This document shows, in pieces, positions 14,028 to 25,357 of a DNA stretch of 64,000 nucleotides. Source of the stretch: Oscheius sp. JU75 (Eukaryota > Nematoda > Chromadorea > Rhabditida > Rhabditidae); assembly GCA_037178855.1 (NCBI GenBank), contig JASJZC010000006.1, forward strand, positions 3,596,001 to 3,660,000, read 5' to 3'. Position 1 is the first letter of the stretch. Each line of letters begins with the position of its first letter. The notes beneath the pieces were generated by a model. The model was not told the origin of the DNA. It did no database searches and saw only the letters and a list, made by a program, of their open reading frames with translations. A program made the translations under genes and the position numbers.

Positions 14028-16313
14028 ATGAGAGCGGTCACTCGCCTCAGCAGAGCGCTTTTATTCCGCCCTGGGACGTCGTCCGAACAGCTGCCCGCAT
14101 CAAGACGTCTTTTTTCCACACAGTAAGCCTTTTATTCACTTTTTAGCATTAAATAACTCTCAGAACAGCTGATGCTAATGATGCCGACGAGTTTGTAAAG
14201 GACACTCGCGATGTTGACTTCGTTGCACGGCTCAAAGCTCTCCAGCCTTCCGAAAACTTCAAAAAGTCGCTGGATAATCTAGAGAAACGAACACTGAACA
14301 GTATTTTACCGGAGATTGAGGTTCGTCACCTATTTCCATTCGGAAAAAATAGCATATTTTTATCTTTTCGTCTACATGGGCTCAAAAGTTCCAGTTTCAC
14401 TCGACGACGAGGAATGGGCTGAGTAAATCATTCGTGGTTCCCTTCCAAGCTCATTTTTAGGCTGATCAAAAGAAAAACCGTGGCTCAACGCGTTGAGTAT
14501 CTCGAATTCGTAGCCGTAAGGCGAAGGAGGCAGACTTTTACTGACAACAAAGTCAGTCGAAAAGCAACAGAATTCGAGCAAATAATGGCCGAGCAGAATG
14601 CCATTGCTGAAGCTGGCGGAATGGGCTACGGGCCTCGACTGAATGAACTTATCATGAACCCGTTCAGAAGCAGTAAACGTAAGTCTTTTCTTTGTTTTCG
14701 GTCAATTGACCCAATTTAGAAATGAATTTGATAGAAGGCGGCAGAATCTGGACAGCTATGCGTCTCGAAAGACCCAGAGTCATTTTTGACCTGCAGTTCA
14801 CGAGCAAAATGGAGGCGAAGAACTTCAAGGTGATCACGAGGCACTTGAGTTACTGTGTCACGGTCAGTTTCTGTCATTTTCGTTGGTATTCATCGAAAAA
14901 TTTAAGGAAAACTTCCACTCCAGAGACCCTCTCCCACTGTCCTTCGCCAATGCTTCAAGAGATAACAACGAGTATCGGTCGCTCCAGCACAATATTGGAC
15001 ATTTCAAAGGTGAATACACTCATCAGAAGATCATGCCCGAGCTCGCTCTGAGAGATGTGCGCACGCTGTGCGGCCAGAACAAGAACATTCTTTACATTTC
15101 AAGGCAACTGATTCATTTTCAAAATGTTCAAGTAGTGACTTCAGACATGCAAGAGAGATGCTTGACGGTCCACTAACTGCAGACGGCTATGTCATTTGTG
15201 CCTCAATGGACAACGAGCGCGAATCACTTGGAGCCGCGAGGAAGGGAGGATTCAGGGCTGTTAGACTGCCTATAGAGAAATACGTCAAGTAAGTTTATCC
15301 TTCGGTGTGCATTGAAAAAGGGGAAACCACCGCCGGGTATTTCGATAATACATGAGTTTTCCGTAAGATAAAGCTCAGTAATTGCTACCGTATTTAGATA
15401 CTTCACATAATCTAATAAATAATACAAGACTTTTCTTTCGAAATCTATTCGCTTACTCTAATTGACGTACCAATGACCCAAAGTCGTTTTCTCACTATTG
15501 GAGCTATTAACACCAGAACATTGCTTCAACCGCACGACAGATTGATAGATGCTGGTGGAATGCCCCAAGTGAAGATTGGAAACGAGTCATTCACCATCAT
15601 AGATAATTCTACGATTTGGAACAAAATATATACTCTAATTGATTCAATTTAGTTGCCTTGCAAAAAGGGACTCCCGTGTATCGTCAGTACCGTCTGCCGG
15701 TCCCGACAAGCAAGTCGAATGTTGCAGAGGCTCCTTTCACAATCCGAAACGTGTCAAAATGTCTCTCAATGTCCGTAAACTAAAATAGTACAGTTAGAAC
15801 GTTTTTGCCCAGATAGATTCAGCGCTAAATCTCGACCAATCTGTTTTTTCAGCGCGGTGCATTCTTTCAGCGCTGTGCTAGGGTGGCCGAGCGGTCTAAG
15901 GCGTCGGACTTATGATCCGATGGACTGTGGTCCTCGCGGGTTCGAATCCCGTCTCTGGCAAAATTTTTCCTTGAAATCTTAGAACATGCCAAGCTGGGAT
16001 GCTTAATTTCCCTAGAGTTTGAGCAACTCTTGTTTTCAGATGGGTCTCTGGACACAAGGTTCTCCCCTTCCCGAACATCATGCGAATCTTGCGCGAGGTC
16101 CATACATCCGGAGGCGATTGGAGAACAGCTCTTCAAAATAATATTGCCAAGTATGTTCCCACTTATTTTCGCCCCTAAAAATCCTTATATAGACGTCATT
16201 TCCAATCCGACGAGGAACGAGAATCACGTGGATTAACAGCTCGTACAAAGCTGACGAGATTGGCGCGGATGGAGCTTGTACAGGCGATTCGCGACGCGAC
16301 GGGCAACAAGTGA
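14028..16313 (+). CDS. TRMT10C: TRMT10C-like mitochondrial tRNA (m1R9) methyltransferase / RNase P subunit
   Basis: Begins [21 protein letters not shown], an Arg/Ser/Leu-rich probable mitochondrial presequence. Following exons read [15 protein letters not shown], then [13 protein letters not shown] and [16 protein letters not shown], the TRM10-type entry to the SPOUT fold. Later exons give [18 protein letters not shown] and the C-terminal [19 protein letters not shown], which match the conserved RLP..EY..W..G and GDW..A motifs. Human TRMT10C is the MRPP1 subunit of mitochondrial RNase P and methylates position 9 of mitochondrial tRNAs. A roughly 750-nt intron (15292-16039) separates the last SPOUT block from its C-terminal helix and holds a tRNA gene and an unexplained open frame. 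The middle exons (about 15000-15170) are approximate. Confidence 0.85.
15473..15784 (+). other. Unexplained open frames inside the TRMT10C intron
   Basis: Within the large intron, a frame starting [19 protein letters not shown] runs 60 codons to a TAG preceded by TTCAATTTAG, a typical acceptor. The sequence after it stays open in a second frame ([20 protein letters not shown]...) for more than 40 codons to a TAA. The composition looks protein-like, but I cannot place a GT donor that joins the two well and do not recognise the protein. It may be a small nested gene, an alternative exon, or a remnant. Confidence 0.3.
15877..15960 (+). tRNA. Class II (long variable arm) tRNA with UAU anticodon, nev-tRNA-Ile(UAU) type
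   Basis: A complete cloverleaf. The acceptor stem GCTAGGG pairs with CTCTGGC, followed by discriminator A. Box A is TGGCCGAGCGG and box B is GGTTCGAATCC. The anticodon stem TCGGA/TCCGA encloses the seven-base loop CTTATGA, so bases 15911-15913 (TAT) are the anticodon. A long variable arm (GGAC/GTCC stem) lies between the anticodon and T stems. A T-run terminator follows at about 15964. The body looks like tRNA-Leu(UAA), but the anticodon is UAU (Ile). Nematodes are known to have such 'nev-tRNAs', in which a leucine-type body carries an Ile(UAU) or Gly(CCC) anticodon and can be charged with leucine in vitro. It lies on the same strand inside an intron of the TRMT10C-like gene. Confidence 0.9.
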
Positions 16314-18792
16314 TTCTCTTACTGGCAAGACCGAGCCGATAATTCCGGATTATAGCCCGAAACGAGTATTGTTACTTCATGTAGGTCCGTATAGTTTTTG
16401 TTGTAGCCTTTTTGTTGAGTTTATAAAAATTTGAATGACATAAATCGGCGTTTGTTTACCCAGGGGTCATGCCCCACAAGATGCTATCAGTGCAACAAGC
16501 ATACTCGTATTTTTCGTCCAGAAATTTCATAATTTCGATCAAATATACTCCCAATTCAGTTTGGCAAAGCTTATAACGCCCAGATGCCTCGCGTTTCATC
16601 AAAGATTAACGCATTTCCAAATCCAACCGTCCAGTTTTCCAAACTTCGTCGGAAAAAGGAGAAAGAATATTGTATATCACCCATTCCGCGCCATAAAAGC
16701 TTCCCTTTATTGCTGCCCAAGAAGTGTGACCAGTAGCCGCAGAATAAGATTGATCTCTTGCACTTCTTTTGCCCATTCCATTTCTCTGAAAGTACTATGA
16801 AAGAGCGAGAAAAGTCCATCTAGGAGCAGCTGTCCACCATCTCTCCCACTCACTTTTTCCGGCTTCTTGGCCAGATGGATGACGGGCCGCCCGTTCACTC
16901 TCTATCATTCTCTCTAATTGATCAAGAGTAAGCTCGTCTTTTTCGAATGTTTTCTTCCGAAATGACGGAGCACGTCGTTATCAGTTGGTCGAAAGTGTTT
17001 TGCACCCTGTTTTGAGCAAGTCTGGGCTCTTGTGAACTGTTTTTTTTCTGAGGAAATAGGTAGGATTTAAGCGGTTTTTGGACCCAAACATCTTCTTAAT
17101 TGAGATAGGCGAAATCCTAATGTTTGCGTAAGCGAAAACTGATTTAGTGCTCCAATGTAGTTCTCCAACCTTCTCAAATTCACCCAGAAACTATTATTCC
17201 CCATTGCTCATTCCCAAAAGATCACTTTCACGTGTCTCTCTCTCCCCGTTCTAGTCTGGTCTCTCTACGTGCAGCTGACCCTTTTATGCGTCTCGATTGT
17301 TTCCATCCAAACGCTACTTCACTCCTGTTCCTCAAGTTCAAAAAGATCATTTACGAGAGGGATCAAATTTCCTCTCTTGACGCTTCGCGTTTTTTGGATA
17401 CGTTCACAGAGATCTTCACTCTGTTCTTTGTGAAAAACTCAGATTCGTGTAAAATAGCAAGGTCTTTTGATTCTCTGTAGTTGGATTGTTCGAACGGTTC
17501 CTCTGCAGTCGGTGTTCAAATATTTGCGAGAACTGAGATAATAGGCGGAAACTGTTGTTTTTGTTTCAGGAACTTTGGAAATGCTCTTTTGAAGCAATCC
17601 TGTAGTACTATCATCGTGAATTTCTTTTCTCTCGGCCTATTGGGAGTTTCTTCGATCCCCTACCATTTCCTTGGTTTCGGTAGCATTTCAATTCCATCCC
17701 GAATATTGACCGAAGAGAATCAAATTATGCCTCGAGTCGTCCCCCCCCTATTTTACATTTGTCATACGCTCCCCTCCCCTGAACGTCCGCCATTCTGTGT
17801 CACTCGCGTGTCTTCCTCCCTGCAAAAGTAGTCTCCGTTTCCAGTTTACACCCAGACCGTCAAAAATCAAGGTCATTCAGGCTCCTAGTGGGAGATATGC
17901 ATCGGAGGCACGTGACTGCCATTATGTTCAATTCTCCTCAGACTTCTGGTCAGAAAAAGAGCTAGAAACAGTCTATTTGCCCAGACCCGACTGATCTGCT
18001 TGCGTTTGCCCAACTTTTTGTATCTTCTCTTCCGATCTCGACCCATTCTCTTCTCAGTGATCTTTCGTATCCCTTCCATCTGGAAAAAAGACTCATCTTT
18101 GGTCGAAAGTTTTTTTATAAGCTTGGTCAAGTGTTTCGAGGTCTTTCTATGGCTTAAGTCCGGGCTCTTTTCCGTCCTATGCTCTCTCCATTTCTGTTAT
18201 TAACGCGTCCCGTAAAGCCTCTATCATTTCAGGATTTCTTTCCTGGTTAAAAGTTTGTCTTTGACGATTTCTGATGTTCTACAAAGTTGTAGAACGAATC
18301 AAAGTCTACAACTTTTCAAAACATGGAAAAGCTTGGCTTTTTTAACCCAATAAATTGCTCGAAAATGACGGGTGCGGGTATATTCTTTATTTTTTGGAGA
18401 GATAGAGTCCATTATCAGAAAGGAAGAGTCTCTTGTGTCTCATACAGCGGCCTCTCGTTGAGAATTTCTGAACTCTCCCCTGAAAAAATCTATTTCGACC
18501 CTTGAATGTTGTCATGCGTGTAGCTGTTTTCTGAACGGGAAAGACTATTCTGGAGCGGGGATTTTGCCGTAAAAACAACGCCTCTTTCGCAACATGGATT
18601 TTCGAACATTTCTTCTAAGATTATGACGTTTTCAATGCACCTTCTCCCTCCAAATAGAGCCGCCAAAATAAGACATGTTTATAGTTTGGAAAGAAGAGAG
18701 AACTGGTTATTTCCATAACTGTTGTTCATTTTTTATCGATTTTCTTGGATCGCTTCTCGATCTTTTGAACCCCAGACCTATTGTTCTCGCAG
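16314..18792. other. Long region upstream of the AMPK gamma gene
   Basis: Nearly 2.5 kb with no gene that I can support. The open frames here (for example 17232-17480 and 17481-17831) have no motif and a composition like pyrimidine-rich spacer. The region is rich in C/T tracts, including an eight-C run near 17741. It probably holds the promoter and possibly long 5' introns of the next gene, whose start codon is directly preceded by TTCTCGCAG, a typical acceptor. Confidence 0.5.
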
Positions 18793-21700
18793 ATGGCACA
18801 TCGCTCTCAATCTCTGAGTCCACTGCCGGACATCGCACCGCCCAGTACTCAGAACACTCTGCAGAAACACTCCTACAGCATGAAGGGAGTCAATCCGCCC
18901 CCTATCAGGATCAGGGAAACTGTCGAGGTGAGTCTTGCACATAGATTCAAATTTCTGAACAGCATCTCTCGTCAAAAATATGAACGTGACAGTATACTGG
19001 AAGAGAACTGAATCAAAGAACTAAAGAACTGTTCGAACAGTGTACTATCTCAGAAGACATTTGGGGAAGGTAGTCAAATCCAGAGATTGAACAGGAGGAC
19101 AAGAGAGACCATATGATGACCGGAACCTTAAGAGTTCATACCTGTCGGTCAAAGTAGGTTTCGTGAATCAAAACTGCTCGTTCAGAAACGACCAGTCTCG
19201 AATCCTCTGAGTCCTGTGAGTAACAGACCCAAAAGACAAGTTGCTCCCTAATCCAGATTTCTACCTGTAGCAAACGCATTCAGCACAAAAAAGGGAACAG
19301 TAATACAATTTTTTGAAGTAGCGGTGACCCAACAAGTGTAAGTCTATCGGTGTGAAAGCCATCTCAAACGTTTCGCTCAAAATATAGGATCAATTGGAAA
19401 AGTAGGGTTGAGAGAGTGAGTGACAACAGTGGTGAGTCAAACTCACACAGGACAGGGACATAACATATACCTCGAAAGCTCATCTTTCTTCAGTTAGAAG
19501 AGGCATGTTTTCCCTCTTATCGAGTACAAAAAATCTAGTTGACACTTTGATTATGCTAATTCCCAAAAGGGGGAAGGAAGAGGAGAAGAGAGAGAGAGGT
19601 GGCCATTTATTGCCATTGAACTGCTCTAAAAAGCGACAACTCTTCCCTTTTTCGCTGATTGAAACGCGTCACTGAGCCAATCAATCCGCGCCACCCTGCA
19701 CCTTACTTGTTTAGTCTATATTCTGACCGATGAGGGTTCATTGTTCTCTCCTTCATCAAGCATTTGCCAACTTTCAGATCCAGCAACATGAAGCCGACTC
19801 ATATGCCCGTCTCTTGCTGCTCAATCAGTGTTACGAGGCCATGCCAACATCGAGCAAAATGGTCGTTTTCGACCAGGATCTCCTGCTTAGAAAAGCTTTC
19901 AATGGTCTCATTTACCAATGTGAGTCAATTTAATAGAGGCGACTATCGCCAGAAGCAGATTGACACAGCTGCTGTCTGAGGCATGAATAGAGAGAGAGAG
20001 ACGAGGAAATGAGACCTTTCGAGGATCTCGTTAACATTTTTGCGGCCTTTGAAAAGAGTATATTGAGAGATTTGTTTGCTTACTACTTTTGGTTTCGGGG
20101 AAAGTAATGGGTTAGGAGAGATCCCTAGAAATGCTGTGGAACGATCGAGACACAAATCCACACAAAGAAGCAGCCTTTCTTTGTTTTGTTATAGTCTCAA
20201 GAACTTTCTAAGGCTTGACAGAGTGTAACAGAAATGAAGGACCTGATAGTTCGAAAAGTAGTAAGTAGAACAATTCGAGAGGAACCTGAGGAATTAATTG
20301 TTTCTGAACAACAACTTCTGGACAACATAATTGTCTTGCTTCGAGTTCGTGCCCAAATGAAAAGAGTCTGCCACAGAAACCATTGCGCTTTAGATAGTAA
20401 AGATTCCGTGGTCTTGGGTTAAGCGGACAAGAAAAACACTAAAAATGATCTCTCTTCCAGGTACTCGACATGTCCTCCTCTCCGACGGAACTTTAGGCGG
20501 TCTGATCACGGGTATTCTTTCCGTCACTGACTTTATCCGGGTCATGCTCAGGCTGCACAGGTAAAGATATGCTTACACCCAAATTTGTGATTTTTTTAAG
20601 GGAACGGGCCTTTTTAGAAACTCAAGTAACCGCCGATCTCTCTAATGAACACGAAGACATAGGAAAATTGACCATTAGAACGTATAGAGGTACACTTTTT
20701 CTGTCTTTTTGAACATGGATCTTCCAGAATTGTGCCAAAAAGAAGGCAAGCTACTCCCATTGATCTCAATAGATGCGGATAAGAGTCTGTTGGAGGCAGC
20801 TCGACTACTCGCAAAGTACCATATTCACAGGTTGCCCGTGATGGACCCGGAATCCGGGAGTCCTCTCTTCATTCTGACTCACAAACGACTACTAAAATTC
20901 ATCTGGTGCTTTGTAAGTTACAGTCCTATTGAAGTACAGCCTTGTTCAGGGGCAGCAATTCTCAAATCCCGAATATCACATCAAGACAGCGAAAGAGTTG
21001 GGAGTCGGAACGTGGGTTGGAATCCGAGTTGTGTTCCCGGACACTCCGCTGGTCGACTGTCTGGACATCTTGATGAACAAGGGTGTGTCGGGACTACCGG
21101 TGGTCGAGAGAGACAGCTTTAAGTAAGTATATATTGCAGTTCCATGAGAGTGTAATGGTTGGTAACCAAGACTAAAGTACAGAGGAAAGAAGAAAGGCCA
21201 GAGTAACAGAAACAAAGTAGGAGGGACAGTCAAAGAAGGAGAGAATGACCGGTTGACTCTGACAGGACAGGGTAAGGCTTGGAAGAGCGGATGGGTCAGA
21301 AAAGATCAGCAACAGTGACAAAGGGACGTTACGTCCAAAAGAACTTTATTCTAACTAGGACAAAGACCGACATACAGTGTTAGCGACAGTCAGACCTGGC
21401 TGAGATGAGGAGAAGACTGGGTTAGAAAGGAGCAACCTCATAGGGACAATGCGACAGAGAGTAACTCCGAATCCCACAAAACAATAAATTCTCCAGCAAA
21501 TTTCCATTTCAGAGTCGTGGACATCTACTCAAGGTTCGACGCCGTGGGAATAGCCTGTGAGGATCGTGAGGACAGTCTGGACTGCACAGTCGCCGAGGCT
21601 CTAGCCTTCAAGAACTCTTTCAAGGTATGAGTTCTCTTTGCCCTCCACCAATTCCTTTCCAGACAGAAGACCGTGTGGTTTCGGTGAGAGACACAGACAC

Positions 21701-22010
21701 CTTGTGGAAGGCTATCACAGTCCTCGTCGAAAGGAATGTCCATCGACTCTGTGCTGTCAATGAGCACGGAGCAATCGAGGTACTCTTATTTTTGTTTCTT
21801 CGATACAAGTTGTTTTAGGGGGTAATCTCCCTGAGTGATGTCATCAATCACATGGTTGTTCTCCCAGGAGTCGGACTCAAGCCAAAACAGCCCAAGAGGC
21901 GACATTACAGTCACCATCAGGGAGGAGATTTGTCCGACGGCGATCTCAGAGCTCTTCTGAACGAAAGCGCCCAGATGTTGGAGGAGGAGGCCACGCATAA
22001 TAACCACTAG
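18793..22010 (+). CDS. aakg: AMP-activated protein kinase gamma subunit (four CBS domains)
   Basis: About nine exons. The N-terminus MAHRSQSLSPLPDIAPPST is a short Ser/Pro-rich lead. The CBS pairs follow in order: MPTSSKMVVFDQDLLLRKAF, then ITGILSVTDFIRVMLRLHR (CBS1); YHIHRLPVMDPESG and FILTHKRLLKF (CBS2); GVGTWVGIRVV, VSGLPVVERD and VVDIYSRFD (CBS3); RNVHRLCAVNEHG and GVISLSDVI (CBS4). The nucleotide-contacting HR pairs in CBS2 and CBS4 and the Asp residues in CBS1, CBS3 and CBS4 are present, so AMP/ATP sensing is expected. The subunit works in the heterotrimeric AMPK complex. The second CBS1 strand is unusual (GTRHVLLSDGTLGG) compared with the usual RAAPLW segment. Large introns at about 18930-19778 and 19922-20460 carry no recognised gene. 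Confidence 0.92.
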
Positions 22011-22730
22011 AATGCTCGCTAGATATCTGCAGCTCAAAATGGAAAACCACTCAAGGATATATAAGAATTTGTCATCTCAGTCCTCTCTTTGTGATATTGC
22101 TGTGTCAAGGCTTTCATTCTCTTTCTTCTTGTGATCCAATGAATCGGTATTGCTGTTTGGGGTTTGCGGTTCTGTCTTGGCTAGAAGGATGCTAGGAGGA
22201 TTCTCTGAATAGTCAGTTCTTTAGTTTCTCTTCTGTCGAGGGAGATAGTGCGAGAATGTGTATCCTTCTGTTTCAGACTGTAGACTCATCTCAACTCTGT
22301 CCATCTCGTACTCTCAGTCCTAAACTGAGTTGTGATCATGAGCTTAATGTATTTCGTCGCCCATAACAAAGTACTCAGTAGTTTGACAGATTCTTCAGAT
22401 TTGCCAAGTTGGCAAGTAGATCTGTTAAACATTGTATTCTTATTATATCAGCTACGCAAGGCAGCTTACGCTGCAAACACTCTCTCACTGTCGTTGGTAG
22501 CCTCAGAAGTCAAATCGTTCTATCTTGAACTACAAACTTTGTTTGCCATCTTAATTGTTAACTAAGATCTTTTTGCTTCTGTTTCGTGACCTCGGACAAC
22601 TCCACAAATCAACAAAGAAATAAATAGAGTCAATCGCAGACACCATCGCGCTTTCATAGTTTGAATGCGGTCTCAAAACAATGTTCAGTACTGCGTAACT
22701 TCGCCGCAATTTCTGAGACTTCAATTTATT
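22011..22730. other. 3' flank of AMPK gamma and of the small peptide gene
   Basis: Convergent 3' regions. A short AAATAAAT motif near 22617-22625 could serve as a polyadenylation signal for either strand's transcripts. No coding sequence is supported. Confidence 0.5.
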
Positions 22731-22974
22731 TCAGGGACCAACACAGACAGCCTTATTTGGATAGAGAAGATTCTTACACGTTCCAATGTTGGCATTGTGA
22801 CGTTTACAGCATTCTTCCACTTCCGTCTCATTACCACAATGCTTATCACATTGTGGCATCACAATTTGCTGAAAGACACTTCTACTGCTTATAAATAGAG
22901 TTACTCACGGTGCTGGCTTGGCAGAAACCAAAAATTAGAGCAGAGAATAGAAGGAGACAGAGTAAAGGACGCAT
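22731..22974 (-). CDS. Small secreted cysteine-rich peptide 1 (67 residues, C-x3-C...CC...C...C)
   Basis: Two exons, each too short for ordinary ORF cut-offs. Exon 1 (22974-22909, 22 codons) encodes a textbook signal peptide, MRPLLCLLLFSALIFGFCQA plus ST. A 40-nt intron (GTGAG...TTTCAG) follows in phase 0. Exon 2 (22868-22731) encodes the mature part with QCDKHCGN, EECCKRH, TCKNL and AVCVGP before TGA. The six cysteines follow C-x3-C-x8-CC-x9-C-x9-C, like an inhibitor cystine knot framework. A second gene with the same size, intron position and framework is at 38105-38343. Role unknown: possibilities are antimicrobial, signalling or channel-modulating peptide. No function is claimed. Confidence 0.75.
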
Positions 22975-23663
22975 TATAGGCAGAGAACGGTCTGGCTGAA
23001 ACTGGTCTCTTTCAACAAACCCATATCATCGTAAACAGTCGACTCATGTTTCATAAGAGAATTGCGTTACCGATCTTTGGTACAAAGACAATCATGAAAT
23101 GGAAGTTGCTTTCTGAGTGGTTGACAATGGTGACGATATTTCGGTTTTTGGCAGTCTAAAACGAGACTATAGGTAGGAACAAATGACTAGAAAACAGGGT
23201 CCGCCGTGCACGAACCGAGCACAAACGTTCGGTTACTTGACTGTTCGGCCAAACCAACATGAACTGTTCGCCCAACCCAGATAATCACCAGACTAACTTT
23301 TTTATCTTTCCCACCAGCGTGACGACGCCTTTCAGTGGCGGTTTCATACTTTTCTACACACCCTCTTGCTCCTTCTAGTCCAAGAAAAAAAAATCCTGCT
23401 TTCATCACAAACTTGTCCCTTTTCTACTGACAAAATTTGTGATGAAAACGTGCATCTTGTTCTTCTCATTCAATAGCAGTAGTTCGACATTATTGCCCAG
23501 GCCGTGCTTGCTCAAAAACATCTCTCATACATCGTTCATAATTAGTTGTTTCGAGGGTATCAATGCGACCACATCCCAGAAAATGACAGCCTGTAGAGAC
23601 ACGATCAAATGTCTCACAAGCTGCAATTAGGTTAACATTAGCAGCAGAGCTGGGCTCAGGTGA
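22975..23663. other. Intergenic
   Basis: Divergent promoters of the small peptide gene (minus strand) and the receptor gene (plus strand). Short repeated GTTCG/CGAAC words occur between about 23220 and 23280. No gene seen; the open frames at 23187-23408 and 23439-23630 have no supporting features. Confidence 0.45.
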
Positions 23664-25168
23664 ATGAACTTCCTCGCTATGTTGTCGCAGGTGGAGAGGA
23701 TTGCCTGTGTTACCTTATACGTGGTGGTCGGTTGGTTTTACTGCTTAAGTTTTTTTTCTTTTAGACTGCTCTGATAGGCTATGTGACCGGTGTCTACGTC
23801 ATCGTCTACGCAGTGCTCCTGAGCAAGAGGAGATCAAGTTTCGTGACCATCTGTGTCTTTAAATGTATCCTAAACACTATCGTGTTGACCGTCTTCACTT
23901 TCTGGATCGCTCCGTTGATCATTATGTAAGTTTATAGATTCTCACGGTATCACCCTTGTCTTCTTCGACTATCAAAAGAATAGACGTTTGGGATGAGCAT
24001 GACCACTGTACAAGCAGTCTCTCTCTCTGCTCGTCCACCTGTCCGTTAGCTGTCATCCTCCAATCTGGCTTACTCGTCCAGATTCTCTCTCATTCTGTCA
24101 GTTTCTCCATTTCCACTCTTGTCTAACGTTTTCAAGACAAGGTTCGGAAAGATATACTGTGTCATTAAATAACCACTGAGGCATCGGTTCCGAAACGAAA
24201 TTTGCAAGATAGCGTCTGCTAGCAGCGACAGATCAAGCTCGATCTGTTTCAAAGAATGACTCTGATGCCAAGATAATACAGTGTTTATGTCTGTAATATT
24301 GACATACAACAGTACAGGTTACAAATGAGCAAGTGTCTTGTAACTTTGGTCCATGGCTTGGAACATAATCATAGACTGTCCAACCTATTAATACATTCAG
24401 ATTCTTCTCAACCTCATCTTCTCCTATCTTCGAAATCGTCAACAGACTGTCTTTTGCGATCATGACAGCAGTTTACGAGGCCCAGCTCTACGTGTCTCTT
24501 CTATTGGCTGTCAATCGATTTGTGGCCATCATGTTCTGGAAGTATTACGAACGACTCTTCAAGACGACGATTATCTACGTAAGTTAACACGATTCCGATT
24601 AACGAGTGATACAGCTTGCTTTGGCGGCGATAACAGTCTACAAAACATGGCACTGCTACCGAGTTTGTAAGTGACAGAGAGTCCTTTTGATACTTGTTCA
24701 GACTCGATGAGAATAATCTATCGGGGAGATGAAATGACCTGGGAACCACTGGAAATGCCGTCGGATGACGGTATCATCTACGACGTCTACATACTCATCG
24801 GAGTAGCCACTCTTTTGAACCTGGTCACTCTCCTCTACGTCATTTTTAACGCCGTCGTTTCCATTAGTCCATCTAAGCGTGTCAAGGAGAACTCGATCCT
24901 TTTTCTGCAGGCCTTCTTCCAGGATCTCATCTTCCCGATCGACATCACCTTTATGTTCATCCTGTCCCGATACTGGGACAATGGAATCTTCCAGTTTGTT
25001 TGCAACAACTACACCAGCCTTCTGGTCCATGCTGTTGACGGACCGATCATGCTGGTTTTTCAACGACACATGGTCCGTCCGTTGAAGAAACTAATGAGAA
25101 TCAAAGAAACAGGACATGGATCCTCGTGGGCTACGCCGAGATCGACCGTCCAGACCAGTAAATATTAA
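23664..25168 (+). CDS. Nematode serpentine receptor (Srx/Srt-like 7TM GPCR)
   Basis: About five exons. Hydrophobic segments in order include LYTALIGYVTGVYVIVYAVL (TM1), CILNTIVLTVFTFWIAPLII (TM2), FAIMTAVYEAQLYVSLLLAV (TM3) followed by NRFVAIMFWKYYERLF, the NRF-type motif that replaces DRY in nematode chemoreceptors, then LALAAITVYKTW (TM4), VYILIGVATLLNLVTLLYVI (TM5), FFQDLIFPIDITFMFILS (TM6) and LLVHAVDGPIMLVFQRH (TM7). The C-terminus is TSKY and the stop overlaps an AATAAA at 25169. The combination suggests the Srx family, probably a plasma-membrane chemosensory receptor, but the subfamily is not certain. The start at 23664 was chosen because it opens TM1 in frame; an intron of about 44 nt follows LY. 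Confidence 0.75.
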
Positions 25169-25357
25169 TAAATGTCTGACAGGGGATCGAAGTATCGGTA
25201 ACCTCGAACCAAGTTACGAAGGGTAGACAGGCAGAAACAGGGGCAGTTCGTGTTTGATTAGAGACCGGATATGTGAATCAAAGAGACATTTTGACAGAAA
25301 AAAAGATATAGTGGCAAAGAGACTGCACTGGTTTTCAGATTATATTCATTCAAATAT

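Noticed and set aside
17232..17831. Consecutive plus-strand ORFs upstream of AMPK gamma
   Set aside because: Composition is pyrimidine-rich spacer, with no recognisable motif; probably promoter or intron sequence.
20234..20422. ORF MKDLIVRKVVSRTIREEP within an AMPK gamma intron
   Set aside because: Lies wholly inside the intron between KAFNGLIYQ and GTRHVLL and has no match to the family.
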